Assembly: GCA_032871835.1 (NCBI GenBank)
Contig: CM065300.1
Location: 65,731,192 to 65,795,191 of the forward strand
Direction of reading: 5' to 3'
Source: Dipteronia dyeriana
Taxonomy: Eukaryota > Streptophyta > Magnoliopsida > Sapindales > Sapindaceae
DNA length: 64,000 bases
Shown: positions 1-12,095 of the stretch, one piece after another
Layout of the letters: every line of letters begins with the position of its first letter
Numbering within the stretch: the stretch's first letter is position 1
The notes under the pieces: generated by a model
What the model was told of the DNA's origin: nothing
The model's database searches: none
The model's input: the letters and a program-made list of their open reading frames with translations, nothing else
Translations under genes and position numbers: made by a program

Positions 1-278
1 TAAGTAAGATTCAATTTTTGTGAGTTCTTCAAGATTGTTAATAAGATTTAAATCATCAACATATACCACAATGATAGCAAATCCAAATTTTCAATTTTTA
101 ATAGACACACATGGGCAAATTGGATTATTTGCATATCCCTCTTTCAATAAAAATTCACTTAAGCGGTTATACCACATGCACCCAGATTGTTTAACCCGTT
201 TAAAGTTCTTTGTAGCTTAATTGAATACAAGCTTCTATGTTTTAATTTTCATTCATTTTATATCCCTAAGAGATTTTC

Positions 279-310
<32 letters not shown>

Positions 311-778
311 GTATATATCTGTATCAATAGATCCATACAGATATGTTGTTACTACATCCATAAGACTCATATCAAGCCTTTATGAGGCTGCAAAACTAAT
401 AAAAAATCAAAATGTGATTGCATCCATCACTGGAGAATAAGTCTCCTCCTAGTCAATACCAGGTCTCTGCGGGAAAACTTGTGCTACGAGTCGTGCTTTG
501 TATCTCACAATCTCATTTTTCTCATTTTGTTTTCTAACAAAAACCCATTTATACCTGACAGGTTTGATGTCTTCAGGCGTCAGGACAACCGGTCCAAAAA
601 TTTCACTTTTTTCAAGCGAATTTAGTTCTGCTTGGATCGCTTCTTTCCATTTTGGCCAATCGTTTCTACGTCGACATTCTTCCATTGTTGTTGGTTCAAC
701 ATCTTCATAATTATTCATAATACCAAGAGCAACATCAAATGCAAATTTATCATCAATGTTAATATTTCTTCGATCCAT
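1..778 (-). pseudogene. copia-B reverse transcriptase fragment
   Basis: On the minus strand, 449-778 encodes the N-terminal part of a copia RT. It has the usual run in which a WKEAI-like helix is followed by KWVFVRKQN and YKARLVAQ. The same strand at about 52-63 encodes the catalytic YVDD motif, preceded by YANNPICPC-like residues. Stops and frame changes separate the two parts, and the C-terminal RT and RNase H lie beyond the window. It forms the downstream end of copia-B. There is no sign that it is expressed. Confidence 0.82.
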
Positions 779-1289
779 GAATTTTTTAGAACCAACATAA
801 TCTATTGAGATTCGTTCATGAGTTTCATCTAGGGAGATTAAAATCTCTTTATTTTGTAAATCGACATGATCATTTTGTTCCTCTTTAGGGGAATTTTGTA
901 TTTCATTAGTTGTTGGTACATATACTTCTTCGATAGTAATTTGATCAGTTTCAGATTGATTAATTTTTATTGTCTTGTTTTCGATGATAGCTTATTTAGG
1001 AAAGCTACTTTTATTTTGAAGCTTTATTTGTATTATCCGTTTCCTTTAAGTTAAGTCTTTCACACCAATTGGTCTGTCACGCTTCAAGCGTGGCTTAATT
1101 TCATTTGCCTTATCTAATTATCCTTCAGGGACATCAACCCTTGTTGAGGCAGTTTCAGCAAGTATATGTGATTTTACTATTTTTTTTTTAATCGGTAAAT
1201 GCATCTGAAATTTGATTTGCAATATTTTACAACTGAATAATCCTTTGAACTTCAAGTTAACATCGATTTATTCGAGGATCAAACTAAGA

Positions 1290-2060
1290 CAAAGATGATG
1301 CATTCCATATAAGTTCACGACGTTTATTTGTCTTTTCTCCCCATATCGACGGAAAAACTTGTTCATTAAATTGGCAATCCACAAATCTTGAGGTGAAAAT
1401 ATCTCCCGGTAAAGGCTGAAGATATCTAATTATTGAAGGAGAATCATAGCCAACATAAATTTCCAGTTTTCATTGAGGACCTATTTTTATCCTTTGTAGG
1501 GAGGAATTGGAACATAAACAACACAACCAAAAATTCTCAAATGAGAAATATTTGATTGTTGGCCAAGGATAAGTTGCAAAGGTGAAAAATTATGATATCT
1601 AGTTGGTCGAATACGAATTAACGATGTAGCATGTAATATTGCATGTCCCCATGAAGAAATATGTAATTTTGATTTTAAAAGTAAGGGCCTAGCAATCAAT
1701 TGAAAACGTTTTATCAAGGATTCTACCAAACCATTTTTAATATGGACATGTGCAACATAATGCTCTATATCAATACCGATTGACATGCAATAGTCATCAA
1801 AAGCTTTAGATGTAAATTCATTTGCATTATCTAGTCTATTTTTTTAAAAAAAATTGATAATTGGGAAATTGTCCTCCTAATTTAATAATTTGAGTAAGAA
1901 GTCTTGCAAATGCAACAGTACGGGTAGAGAACAAACAAACATGTGACCACCTAGCTGACACATCTATTAAAACCATGAAATATCAAAAAGGTCCAAAGAT
2001 GGTGAATGGGTCCACAAATTTCACCCTGAACTCTTTTCAAAAAAAACTTGGAGATTCAAA
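1290..2060 (-). pseudogene. copia-B integrase remnant
   Basis: Minus-strand reading shows a copia integrase core. The segment near 1900-2060 resembles the first part of the catalytic core (GPI..., FMVLIDVSARWSHV, then FARLLTQIIKLGGQFPN). The segment at 1487-1786 holds the conserved NGLVESLIKR stretch followed by WGHAILHA and LRIFGCVVYVP, typical of the end of a copia integrase. Several stops and frame changes break it, and the start lies in a region too damaged to define. It lies between the protease and RT parts of copia-B, as expected. Confidence 0.75.
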
Positions 2061-2212
2061 ATTGAACTTCATTGTGGATGGTCTTGTAATTAATCTGCCT
2101 TAACTGCACATGGGTTATCAGAACATAAAAGAATCTTCATGTTCTTTAAGGAATGTCCATGTGAGTTTTCTACAATTCTCTACCTCGATCCTGGATGACC
2201 AAGTCTATCATG

Positions 2213-2680
2213 TCAAAGCATGAAAGTCTTTGGATCATTGAACTTCTTGCTTAATACAAGATTTATTTCTATAGTTCGTATGGTAGATATAACCCAGAAG
2301 AAAGTCCAAAAACTATTTCTAGTATCTGCTTCTGGCATGATACAAAGGTATTCTATATTACATTCATTAGTAGTCTCAATGTGGTATTGATTAAGACGAA
2401 TATCATTAAAGCTTAGCAAATTTCTTTTGGAATTGCTAGAATATAAAGCATCATTAATTTGTAATTTTGTTCCATTTGGTAACAAAATATTTGCTCTTCC
2501 AGAGCCATCTATCAGGTTTGTAGTACCTGATATTGTGTTAACATTAGCTTTAGCTAATTTTAAGTGAGTGGAATATTTTTTGTTTCGATGGATTGTATGC
2601 GTTGTGGCACTGTCTACAAGACATTCGTCTCCATCATTCATCTTTTGATTGCTCAAATCATTGGTATGATCTGAAGCCAT
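2213..2680 (-). pseudogene. copia-B protease and gag-pre-integrase region
   Basis: This minus-strand ORF of 155 codons has a retroviral-type aspartic protease motif near its N terminus (CLVDSATTHTI, where D-S-A replaces the usual D-S-G). It continues into the glycine- and leucine-rich protease core (ILLPNGTKLQINDALY...NLLSFNDI) found in plant copia polyproteins. It ends before the HLRLGH-type pre-integrase motif. The order gag, then this, then integrase fits copia-B. The polyprotein is broken on both sides, so this is a remnant. Confidence 0.8.
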
Positions 2681-2971
2681 CTTTACATATATAAATTTAA
2701 GTTACTAAATATATATAAAAAAAATAGGATACTACAAGTTAATTAAGAAATAATTGAAAATAAAACTCAAACTTCATTAAAAGCAAACCAAATTATAAGA
2801 AAAAATTATTTCCTTAAAATCACACATTGTAGGGAATTTTATTAGAATCACACTCAAAATACGCTAGATCACTCAAAACAACCTTAAATATAATGATAAT
2901 TAAACACTAGTAACACACCAAAAACTTAATAGTAAAAAAGACACTAAAAAATAATACCAAACATGCTAATT

Positions 2972-3107
2972 GGTATTAACATTTCCATCACCAATAAGGT
3001 GGCCAATATTTCCATTTGGGTCCTCAAAGAAATCCGAAACGTCCAAGTGAGTCATGTCAACAGGCTCATCATGATCAATGAAATTTGTTTCCACCTCTTT
3101 TCCTTTT
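2972..3107 (-). pseudogene. copia-B gag C-terminal end, left of the copia-A insertion
   Basis: Minus-strand translation gives an acidic stretch with EPVDMTHLDVSDFFEDPNG and HLIGDG, a recurrent gag-to-pol linker in plant copia elements. It ends in a stop near 2972. The right edge is the target duplication (CTTTT, 3103-3107) of the copia-A insertion. The reading should continue upstream at 12608 on the other side of that insertion. Confidence 0.65.
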
Positions 3108-5086
3108 TGTCGGGGTTTATGCCCTAAGCATGTAATTTGTAAATGGATTTGTGAAGTAAATAAAAGGAAAGGTTCAATTCATTCTGTTATGTTATTTATT
3201 TTATAAACTTGTGTATATATTAACATCCTGGATTGCCAAATGTAATCTCAAACTGTGTATATGAGTGTCATATACAGATGGATACAGTAAGAGACGTGCA
3301 ATCTAAAGAGTCCATAGATAGCAAATAAAGCTGAGTACTTTATTTGTGGTTAATCTATAGTTGTGGTCCATTCCGTAATGTACAGTGATTCTATCCTGAA
3401 TCAATCATATGAGATATGGGAATGGAGGCACCTTGTATGATGTGATCATATAGAACTGGGCCATGATCTATATGAATCTCACACAAAGATCCGTTTACCG
3501 ATGAGATTCATATATATCAACTAATGATGGCTATATATGGGTGATCTTAATCCTGAGTGTTTTATCGACTCCTTCAGGTTAGATCGTGGTCTTTGATATA
3601 CCGTGGGTGAGGTCAGATGTATTTCCTGATCAATATGCTCCGTATGTTGGGATTGAGGTTTGGCTTGTGGCTGGAAAGGTTTGTACACAATAGTGGAATC
3701 CACTCCTTCTTGTGAGAAGTAGATGGTAGTCCCCTTAAGGGTTGATTCGGGGCTTGGACAATATGAGCGCTCTCCTAATTCCGTGAGGAAGTAGGATTTA
3801 TTGTCCATTAGAGAATCAATGGTACTTAAAGGATATATGTAATTAGAGGGGTATAACGGATATTATGACCCAGCTCTAATTATGAACTATTGTGGAGGAT
3901 TACACCATATGTAATAGCTATATATATCGATGGACACCGAGTTGTATCGGTCTGTATAAAAACGTCTACAGTTGAGAGAGTGCAGCTTCGGGTTTTAAGT
4001 GGAATAACACCGGAGTTAATAATCAAGGAATATTAATTAAAGAGTTTAATTAATGATTCTGAGGATTATTAGAGCTCAAAATACTGTGGGTCCATTAGAT
4101 CCCCTTGCTAGCCCGATCGATTTAGGTAACAAGGGTCACGGTTAATTAATTGGATTGTCCAGTTAATTGTATTACGAAAGTGATACGTATTTATTCGGGA
4201 ATTAATTTAATAATAAGATTATTTAATTAATAGATAATGGTGATTAAATAACTTAAATAATGAGATTATTTAATTATGTTATTAATCACTAAATGGAGGG
4301 TGTATGTTGATATTTTTTTTTTGAGTAAAATAAGATAATGTGATTATTTTATTTTATTAAATTAAATAATTTATTTTTGAATATAAATAGTTTGAATTCA
4401 AATTTAAAATCAAATTAAAGATATGAGATATTTTTATTTGAAAGTTTTTAAAAATCAAATATAGATTTGATTAAATTTTTAAATATTAAATATAAGATAT
4501 TTTTATTAAAAAAAAATGTTGTTGTGCGTGAAACGCACAGCAACTCACAATTATATATATATATATATATATATTTTAACAAAAGAACAAAGGGTTGGGT
4601 TTTGGTTACAAAAGGAAAAAGGCTGGTGAGTTTTTTTTTGTGAGTTATTTTGTGCAAGTGCGTGCATGAACAAACACCACAAAGAGAGAAAAGGTTTTAT
4701 GTACAAGTGTTGTTCATTAATATAAAAAAAAGAGTTTTTTTTATTCTTTTAGAAATCTACACCCTCCATCCTAAGTTCCTGAGAATCGTGACGCGCCCAC
4801 ACGCAGTTACCAATCCCGGGAATAGCTAGGAAGATAAGTGGTACTGACCAGGAGCAAATCGAAAAAGTGAAGGAGCCTCCAAACGTTGGTATGGTTCTAT
4901 TTTTTTTTATTGATTACAATTTCCTGTATTTACATATATATTTTATTAGTGTAATAATTTTTATATGTATTTGTTCCGAAAATAATAACGATCGAAAGTT
5001 CACCGGTCACAGATACAGATTACGATCTGTATAAAAAAATTTAAAAACCCGTTTCCGCTGCGTAATCGGTGAATTTGGTTCCAACA
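3108..5086 (+). repeat. 5' LTR of copia-A
   Basis: A 1979-bp LTR beginning TGTCGGGG and ending CCAACA, followed at once by the primer-binding site. It contains a likely TATA box at about 3952-3960 (TGTATAAAA) and a TA microsatellite near 4553-4573. Compared with the 3' LTR, the first ~313 bp show about 18 substitutions and two indels. Bases 3421-4315 show no difference, and the tail differs again at many sites. Confidence 0.95.
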
Positions 5087-5088
5087 AT

Positions 5089-5100
5089 TGGTATCAAAGC
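5089..5100 (+). promoter_or_regulatory. copia-A primer-binding site (initiator tRNA-Met type)
   Basis: TGGTATCAAAGC lies two bases after the 5' LTR. It differs at one base from TGGTATCAGAGC, the sequence complementary to the 3' end of plant initiator tRNA-Met that primes reverse transcription in most plant copia elements. Confidence 0.9.
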
Positions 5101-6618
5101 CAATTTTATTTTCGGAACAGGAAATTGTTTTCGATGCTCCTGTATGTATGATTGTGTAGGTACGATTTAAATTGACTGTATGATGTTTTTGTATGTATAT
5201 TAATTTTTTTTAATTTTACAAAAACATGATTGATCGTTAATTATATGGTACTGTGGATTTAGGTATTATGGGTTGTATAATTTTTTTTTTTAACTATTAT
5301 TGGATTGTAAAAAAAAAATGTAACCTATGTTGAAGACCCGGAAAAATCGCGAAGAAAAATTCATGAGATGAATCTAGGTGACCTGAAGAGAATGGAAGAC
5401 TTGGAAATTACAAGAAGACCAAGGAATGCCTTGGGGGTATTTTTGTAATTTTAGATTCTAATTTTTTTTAGGTTAAATAATCCACAGTACTCGGTCAATT
5501 CATGTATGCTTTATATTATGTGATGATAAAAAGTATTGTCATGCATACGTATGTCATTTAGATTAGAAGTGCCTACACAAATATATTTGATATGTCATAC
5601 ATGCATCATAGCCTATATTTTGTGTATTTTTTTTTAATGTGATTAAAATGGATAAATACATAAATTGGCTATGAAAATGGGATTAGTTTTTTTTTTAAAT
5701 TGTTAAGAAACTTGGTAATTCTCATTAATAATAATCTAGTTATTATAGAGTTTAATAAATTAGATTAATATGGTCATTTATAGTAATTATGATTAATTTG
5801 ATTAATTGTCTAATTATAAATGAACCGAAAATTGTGTTAGAGTTTTAATAGTTAAAACTTGGTAAACATTTTCATAATAATCTGAGCTTAATAAATAGTT
5901 TACAAAGACTTAGACTATTTACTAATATATTAGATTTTTAATTGTTAAAAATCATTAATAATTTATTAGTTAATTAGAAATTGTTTCTAATAATGAATTA
6001 AAGTTAGCCGTTTGATCCTGTAGAGTCTAGGTGCATTAACGGATAATAGAAAACCCTAGTTTTAAAATAGTGAGTGGGAGAGGGATATATGACAAATATA
6101 TCCCGCGGTCTCAATCATTAGTTCAACACCGTGAGATCCGAGTGGGGTCTCGTGACGGCTTTTCTTTCGTCCTCCCTAAAGAGGGTTTCCACAAAGGTCA
6201 ATACCAAGGTTGACTTCCTAACGGATAGGATTTCTGAGGGTATTTCGGGATTGACCGACCCTAAGGCGGCAATTCTCGAGTTAAGCTCATGAGATCTGAA
6301 ATGGTGGGTTACACTCACGAAGGTTTTGATTAAGTTTGTTAATTAAAAACCTGACTGAATAAACGATGGTTGAGTGATATGGAATAAGAGTTATTCTAGA
6401 ATATCATTTGATTGAGAATGTCTCGGTCCAACATGCAAAGATTTGATCGACCCTAAGGCAGCACTTTTTTGTGGTATGTTGGATTGTCGTGGTATAGTAA
6501 CTATTTTTGGGTAGTTCTAGTTCATTAAACATGCTCATGCATCATGTTTAAATTTATACCAAAGCACCCGCACTTGTTTTAAATAAATGACTGAATGAAT
6601 GTTTTATTTATTTCAGCA
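5101..6618 (+). other. long non-coding leader of copia-A
   Basis: About 1.5 kb between the PBS and the gag start with no credible coding sequence. It is AT-rich, with several poly-T and TAAT-rich tracts, and stops in all frames. Packaging and dimerisation signals usually lie here in LTR elements, but none can be named from the sequence. TTATTTCAG directly precedes the gag ATG and would serve as a splice acceptor; that is only a possibility. Confidence 0.6.
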
Positions 6619-7470
6619 ATGTCTTTTGCATTACTTCAAATTCTCGCAAACGACAAATTAACTGGTGATAACTACACAAAGTGGAAACTTAATATTAATG
6701 CAATTTTGGTCACAAAAGACCTTAAGTTTGTGCTTACGGAGGAATGTCCTCCAACGCCTACTGCCAATGCCACACGAACTGTTCGTGAGGCATACCAGCG
6801 ATGGGTCTCATCTAATGAGAAGGCCCGAACATATCTGTTGGCATCTATGACAGACGTGCTTGTCACAAAGCACGATGCAATGACTTCAGCATTCGAAATC
6901 ATGGAGTCATTGTAAGCTATGTTCGGGCATCCCTCCGAGCAAAAGCGACATGAAGCTGTTCGTTCTGCTATTCTCACTCACAGGAAGGAAGGAACGTCAG
7001 TTCAGGAACATGTCCTGAGCATGATGTCCTACTTCCACACGGCAGAAGTCAATGACGGGGCCATTGACGAACCCAGTCAGGTGAGCATCATACTGACGAC
7101 TCTTCCGAAGAGTTTCGATCAGTTTAAAAGTAACTACGGGATGAACAAGTTAAAGTTCAGTCTTACACAGTTGCTCAATGAGCTCGCTACCTTTGAGTCC
7201 TTGATTAAGGACAACAAGGCAAGACCAGTGAGGCAAATGTTGCCGAACCATCTTCCTCTAATAATAAGAAGAGAGAAAGGTCCGCTAGGAAGGCAAAAGG
7301 AAAGCCCAAGCCCAAGAAAGCCCAAAGCAAAAAGAATGGCACCTCCACTGACCAAGACAAAGGAAAATGTTTCCATTGTAACAAGGTCGGGCACTGGAAG
7401 AGGAACTGTCCTCAGTATCTGGAGGAGGTAGCCAAGAAGAAAAAGATGAAAGGTAAATATGATTTACTTG
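6619..7470 (+). pseudogene. copia-A gag, interrupted
   Basis: The gag reading starts at the ATG at 6619 (MSFALLQILANDKLTGDNY, a typical copia gag N terminus) and runs to a TAA at 6913-6915. It continues in the same frame with MFGHPSEQKRHEAV and a UBN2-type gag core up to about residue 200. A frameshift near 7220 follows, with the lysine-rich linker and a canonical CCHC zinc knuckle at 7368-7409 (CFHCNKVGHWKRNC) in the next frame. The knuckle binds the element's RNA in related gag proteins. One nonsense codon and one frameshift mean that full gag cannot be made from this copy. Confidence 0.88.
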
Positions 7471-8150
7471 TTCTTGAATCTTGTTTAGTGGAAGATGATT
7501 CTTCACCCTAGATAGTTGATTCGGGGGCCACTAATCATGTTTGTTCTTCTTTGCAGTGGACTGATTATTGGACACAGCTAGAGGAGGGAGCCTTCTCAAT
7601 GCGTGTGGGGTCAGGGGATGTCGTATCGGCCAAACTAGTGGGAGCAATAAGATTGCAATTTTGTAATAATAATAGTTTTTTATTATTAAACAATGTTTTT
7701 TTATATTCCTGGATTTACACGGAATTTGATTTCCGTTTCTAAGTTATTAGAACAAAAATATTCTGTTTCTTTTAATAATAAGTATGTTATTATAGGAAAG
7801 AATGGTCTGAATATTTGTTCAGAAATTAATGAAACAATTTGTATGTGTTAGGACCGTTAATACATACTACACTGCTCAACACCGAAACGTTTAAGGTTGA
7901 AAAACCAAAAACTAAACGACATAAGATTTCTCCAGATAATGACACGTATCTCTAACATCTAAGGCTTGGTCATATCAACCTTGACCGGATAGACAGATTA
8001 GTAAAAAGCGGACCTTTAAGTGAGTTAAAGGTTGTCACCTTACCTGTCTGCAAATCTTGTCTGGAAGGTAAGATGACTAATAAACCTTTTACTGGAAAAG
8101 AGCTTATAGCTAAAGAACAGTTATAGCTTATACATACAGACGTCTGAGGA
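7471..8150 (+). pseudogene. copia-A protease and gag-pre-integrase, heavily broken
   Basis: After a TAG at 7508-7510 the frame shows VDSGATNHVCSS, the aspartic protease active-site loop, with the catalytic Asp codon at 7517-7519. The protease core then meets stops around 7743. Further on, 7960-8100 encodes the pre-integrase zinc domain (HLRLGHINLDRI, then CKSCLEGK), with another two stops before 8154. The TAG replaces what is a tryptophan in most copia proteases at this place (SPW before the VDSGA loop), a single G-to-A change. Confidence 0.85.
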
Positions 8151-8153
8151 CCG

Positions 8154-10055
8154 ATGAATGTTAAAGCTAGGGGTGGTTATGAGTATTATGTCACCTTTAT
8201 AGATGACTACTCAAGATACGGATACGGATACGTCTACCTGATGCAACGAAAGTCGGAAACATTTGAAAAGTTTAAAGAATTCCGAGCTGAAGTTGAGAAT
8301 CAATTAGGTAGGACTATCAAGTCACTACGATCGGATCGTGGATGTGAGTACCTTGACCAAGAGTTTGAAGACTTCATGGTCGAGCATGAGATAGTTTCTC
8401 AACTCACAGCTCCCGGTACACCTCAGCAAAATGGTGTAGCAGAGAGGAGAAATAGAACCCTAATAGAAATGGTGAGATCTATGATTAGTTTCTCATCATT
8501 ACCAAATTCCTTCTGGGGATATGTGTTACAAACAGCAGCATACATTTTGAATGTAGTGCCATCCAAATCTGTTCCTAAGACTCCCCTAGAGTTGTGGAAT
8601 GGTCGTAAAGCTAGTTTACGACATTTTCGCATATGGGGGTGTCCAGCACACGTGCTGAAGAATAGAACTGGAAAGCTAGACTCCAAGTCTGTTGTCTGCC
8701 TGTGTGTAGGATACTCCAAGGAGACCAGAGGTGGACACTTCTATAGTCCAGAAGATAACAAAGTATTTGTATCGACAAATGCAACGTTTCTTGAGGACAA
8801 TTACATTAGTGACCATAAACCTCGTTCCAAGATTGTATTAAATGAGTTGGAGCCTAGTGAGACTAGTGCTTCCTCAACAACAGTTGTTGATCCACAAACA
8901 TCTGAGAGTCAGATGGTGCCTGATCAGGATACACTACCACCTAGACATAGTGGGAGGGTTGTGAGACAACCTGAACGCTATTTAGCTATAGGTGAGGGAC
9001 AAGGTGTTGTCTCTGCTGATAGTGTGGATGATCCATTGACATTTAAGAATGTAATGGAAGATCCTGATAAAGAGGAATGGCTTAAAGCCATGAATCTCGA
9101 GATGGAGTCCATGTACTCTAACTCAGTCTGGGATCTTATAGACTTACCGGATGGGGTTAAACCCATTGGGTGTAAGTGGATCTACAAGAGAAAGAGAGGA
9201 GTAGACGGAAAGGTAGAGACCTTCAAGGCAAGGCTAGTGGCAAAGGGTTATACCCAGAAAGAGAGGGTCGATTATAAAGAGACCTTCTCGCCAGTAGCCA
9301 TGTTTAAGTCTATTAGGATTCTCTTATCCATTGCTGCCTATTTCAATTTTGAAATTTGGCAAATGGACGTCAAGATTGCATTCTTGAATGGCAATCTTGA
9401 TGAAAGCATCTATATGATGCAACCAGAGGGATTCGTGTCTCCAGATCAAGAGCAAAAGGTTTGCAAGCTGCAAAGGTCCATCTATGGACTTAAGCAAGCA
9501 TCTAGATCCTGGAACATTAGGTCTGATGATGTGATCAAAACCTATGGCTTCGAGCAAAACGTCGATGACCCTTGTGTCTACAAGCGCATCATTGATAAAA
9601 AATTAGTTTTCTTGGTCCTATACGTAGATGATATCCTACTCATTGGGAATGATGTGAGAGTGTTGTCTAATGTAAAGGGTTGGCTGGCTAGCCAATTCCA
9701 AATGAAAGATTTGGGAGAGGCAAGTTATGTTCTAGGGATCCAACTTATAAGGGATCGTAAGAACAAACTTATAGCACTGTCTCAGGCATCATATATCGAC
9801 AAGATTCTTGTACGATTTTCAATGCAAAACTCCAAGAAAGGTAATTTACCTTCCAGACATGGAGTTCACTTGTCTAAGGAACAGTGTCCTAAGACACCTC
9901 AAGAAGTTGAGGATATGAGAAGTGTTCCCTATGCAATAGCAGTAGGTAGTCTCATGTATGCTATGTTATGCACGAGACCGGACATCTGCTATGCAGTGGG
10001 AGTAGTCAGCAGATACCAGTCCAACCCTAGGATTGGATCATTGGGTTATTATTAA
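8154..10055 (+). CDS. copia-A integrase and reverse transcriptase, open part of pol
   Basis: This is the longest open reading frame of the window (633 codons) and part of a broken polyprotein. Residues ~1-150 are the integrase core, with acidic residues in FIDDYSR, in RSDRGCEY, and in NGVAERRNR after GTPQQ. Residues ~150-215 form the integrase C-terminal part ([18 protein letters not shown], then [14 protein letters not shown]). Residues ~300-560 are the RT, from WIYKRKRG through [14 protein letters not shown] to the catalytic YVDD encoded at 9621-9632. The true polyprotein starts far upstream; the ATG at 8154 is simply the first after a stop. The frame is lost near 10045, just before RNase H. 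Confidence 0.92.
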   Translation: MNVKARGGYEYYVTFIDDYSRYGYGYVYLMQRKSETFEKFKEFRAEVENQLGRTIKSLRSDRGCEYLDQEFEDFMVEHEIVSQLTAPGTPQQNGVAERRNRTLIEMVRSMISFSSLPNSFWGYVLQTAAYILNVVPSKSVPKTPLELWNGRKASLRHFRIWGCPAHVLKNRTGKLDSKSVVCLCVGYSKETRGGHFYSPEDNKVFVSTNATFLEDNYISDHKPRSKIVLNELEPSETSASSTTVVDPQTSESQMVPDQDTLPPRHSGRVVRQPERYLAIGEGQGVVSADSVDDPLTFKNVMEDPDKEEWLKAMNLEMESMYSNSVWDLIDLPDGVKPIGCKWIYKRKRGVDGKVETFKARLVAKGYTQKERVDYKETFSPVAMFKSIRILLSIAAYFNFEIWQMDVKIAFLNGNLDESIYMMQPEGFVSPDQEQKVCKLQRSIYGLKQASRSWNIRSDDVIKTYGFEQNVDDPCVYKRIIDKKLVFLVLYVDDILLIGNDVRVLSNVKGWLASQFQMKDLGEASYVLGIQLIRDRKNKLIALSQASYIDKILVRFSMQNSKKGNLPSRHGVHLSKEQCPKTPQEVEDMRSVPYAIAVGSLMYAMLCTRPDICYAVGVVSRYQSNPRIGSLGYY

Positions 10056-10608
10056 GACTATTCTCAAGTATCTTCAGAGAACGAGAGATTATATGCTAGT
10101 GTATTCCGGACAGGATTTAATCCCGTTAGGATACACGGATTCTGATTTTCAGTCAGACAGGGATTCTAGAAAATCCACGTCTGGATCAGTATTCAGCCTG
10201 GGTGGTGGAGCCATTGTGTAGAGAAGTATTAAGCAATCTTGCATTGCTGACTCCACCATGGAAGCCAAATATGTAGCTGTTTGTGAAGCTGCTAAAGAGG
10301 ATGTTTGGCTCCGTAAGTTCTTGAGCGATCTGAAAGTTGTTCCAGACCTGGATAAGCCCATCACACTTTATTGTGATAACAGTGGTGCTGTGGCTAATTC
10401 CAAAGAACCAAGAAGCCACAAGAGAGGGAAGCATATAGAGAGAAAGTATCATCTCATAAGAGAGATAGTGCAGAGAGGAGATGTGATCGTCACCAAGATA
10501 GCCTCACAAGACAATCATATTGATCCATTTACGAAGACCTTATCGGCTAAAGTGTTTTCGGGTCACCTAGATGGTCTAGGATTACGAGACATGCCTCACA
10601 TGCTTTAG
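10033..10608 (+). pseudogene. copia-A RNase H, frameshifted and with a nonsense codon
   Basis: After a frameshift near 10045 the reading continues as TILKYLQRTRDYMLVYSG, then the RNase H active-site run GYTDSDFQSDRDSRKSTSG. A TAG at 10219-10221 replaces the tryptophan normally found in this place. Beyond it, 10258-10608 is open and encodes the rest of the fold (STMEAKYVAVCEAAKE, LYCDNSGAVA, KHIERKYHLIRE, DPFTKTL). The natural stop at about 10606 lies just before the polypurine tract. Two lesions inactivate it. Confidence 0.9.
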
Positions 10609-10610
10609 TG

Positions 10611-10622
10611 CAAGTGGAAGAT
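10611..10622 (+). promoter_or_regulatory. copia-A polypurine tract
   Basis: CAAGTGGAAGAT directly precedes the 3' LTR at 10623. A purine-rich run of this form (AAGTGGGAGA-like) primes plus-strand DNA synthesis in plant copia elements. Confidence 0.75.
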
Positions 10623-12061
10623 TGTTAGGGGTTTATGCCCTAAGCACGTAATTTGTAAATGGATTTATGATGTAAATAAAAGGAAAGGTTCAATTCATTC
10701 TGTTATGTTATTTATTTTATAAACTTGTGTATATTAACATCCTGGATTACCGGATGTAATCTCGAACTGTGTATATGAGTGTCATATACAGATGGATACA
10801 GTAATAGACATGCAATCTAAAGAGTCCATAGATAGCAAATAAAGCTGGATACTTTATTTGTGATTAATCTATAGTTGTGGTCCATTCCGTAATGTACAGT
10901 GATTCTATCCTGAATCATTCATATGAGATATGAGAATGGAGGCACCTTGTATGATGTGATCATATAGAACTGGGCCATGATCTATATGAATCTCACACAA
11001 AGATCCGTTTACCGATGAGATTCATATATATCAACTAATGATGGCTATATATGGGTGATCTTAATCCTGAGTGTTTTATCGACTCCTTCAGGTTAGATCG
11101 TGGTCTTTGATATACCGTGGGTGAGGTCAGATGTATTTCCTGATCAATATGCTCCGTATGTTGGGATTGAGGTTTGGCTTGTGGCTGGAAAGGTTTGTAC
11201 ACAATAGTGGAATCCACTCCTTCTTGTGAGAAGTAGATGGTAGTCCCCTTAAGGGTTGATTCGGGGCTTGGACAATATGAGCGCTCTCCTAATTCCGTGA
11301 GGAAGTAGGATTTATTGTCCATTAGAGAATCAATGGTACTTAAAGGATATATGTAATTAGAGGGGTATAACGGATATTATGACCCAGCTCTAATTATGAA
11401 CTATTGTGGAGGATTACACCATATGTAATAGCTATATATATCGATGGACACCGAGTTGTATCGGTCTGTATAAAAACGTCTACAGTTGAGAGAGTGCAGC
11501 TTCGGGTTTTAAGTGGAATAACACCGGAGTTAATAATCAAGGAATATTAATTAAAGAGTTTAATTAATGATTCTGAGGATTATTAGAGCTCAAAATACTG
11601 TGGGTCCATTAGATCCCCTTGCTAGCCCGATCGATTTAGGTAACAAGGGTCACGGTTAATTAATTGGATTGTCCAGTTAATTGTATTACGAAAGTGATAC
11701 GTATTTATTCGGGAATTAATTTAATAATAAGATTATTTAATTAATAGATAATGGTGATTAAATAACTTAAATAATGAGATTATTTAATTATGTTATTAAT
11801 CACTAAATGGAGGGTGTATGTTGATATTTATTTTTGAATAAAATAAGATAATGTGATTATTTTATTTTATTAAATTAAATAATTTATTTTTGAATTTAAA
11901 TAGTTTGAATTCAAAATTAAAATGAAATTAAAGATATGAGATATTTTTATTTGAAAGTTTTTAAAAATCAAATATATATTTGATTAAATTTTTAAATATT
12001 AAATATAAGATATTTTTATTAAAAAAAATGTTGTTGTGCGTGAAACGCACAACAACTCACA

Positions 12062-12095
<34 letters not shown>

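Noticed and set aside
3521..3808. 95-codon antisense ORF, identical at 11035-11322
   Set aside because: It lies within both copia-A LTRs, in the block made identical by conversion, so identity is no evidence of selection. The related solo LTR (13001-15178) has stops in the same frame.
6118..6318. 66-codon minus-strand ORF in the copia-A leader
   Set aside because: It is antisense in a non-coding leader and shows no known motif.
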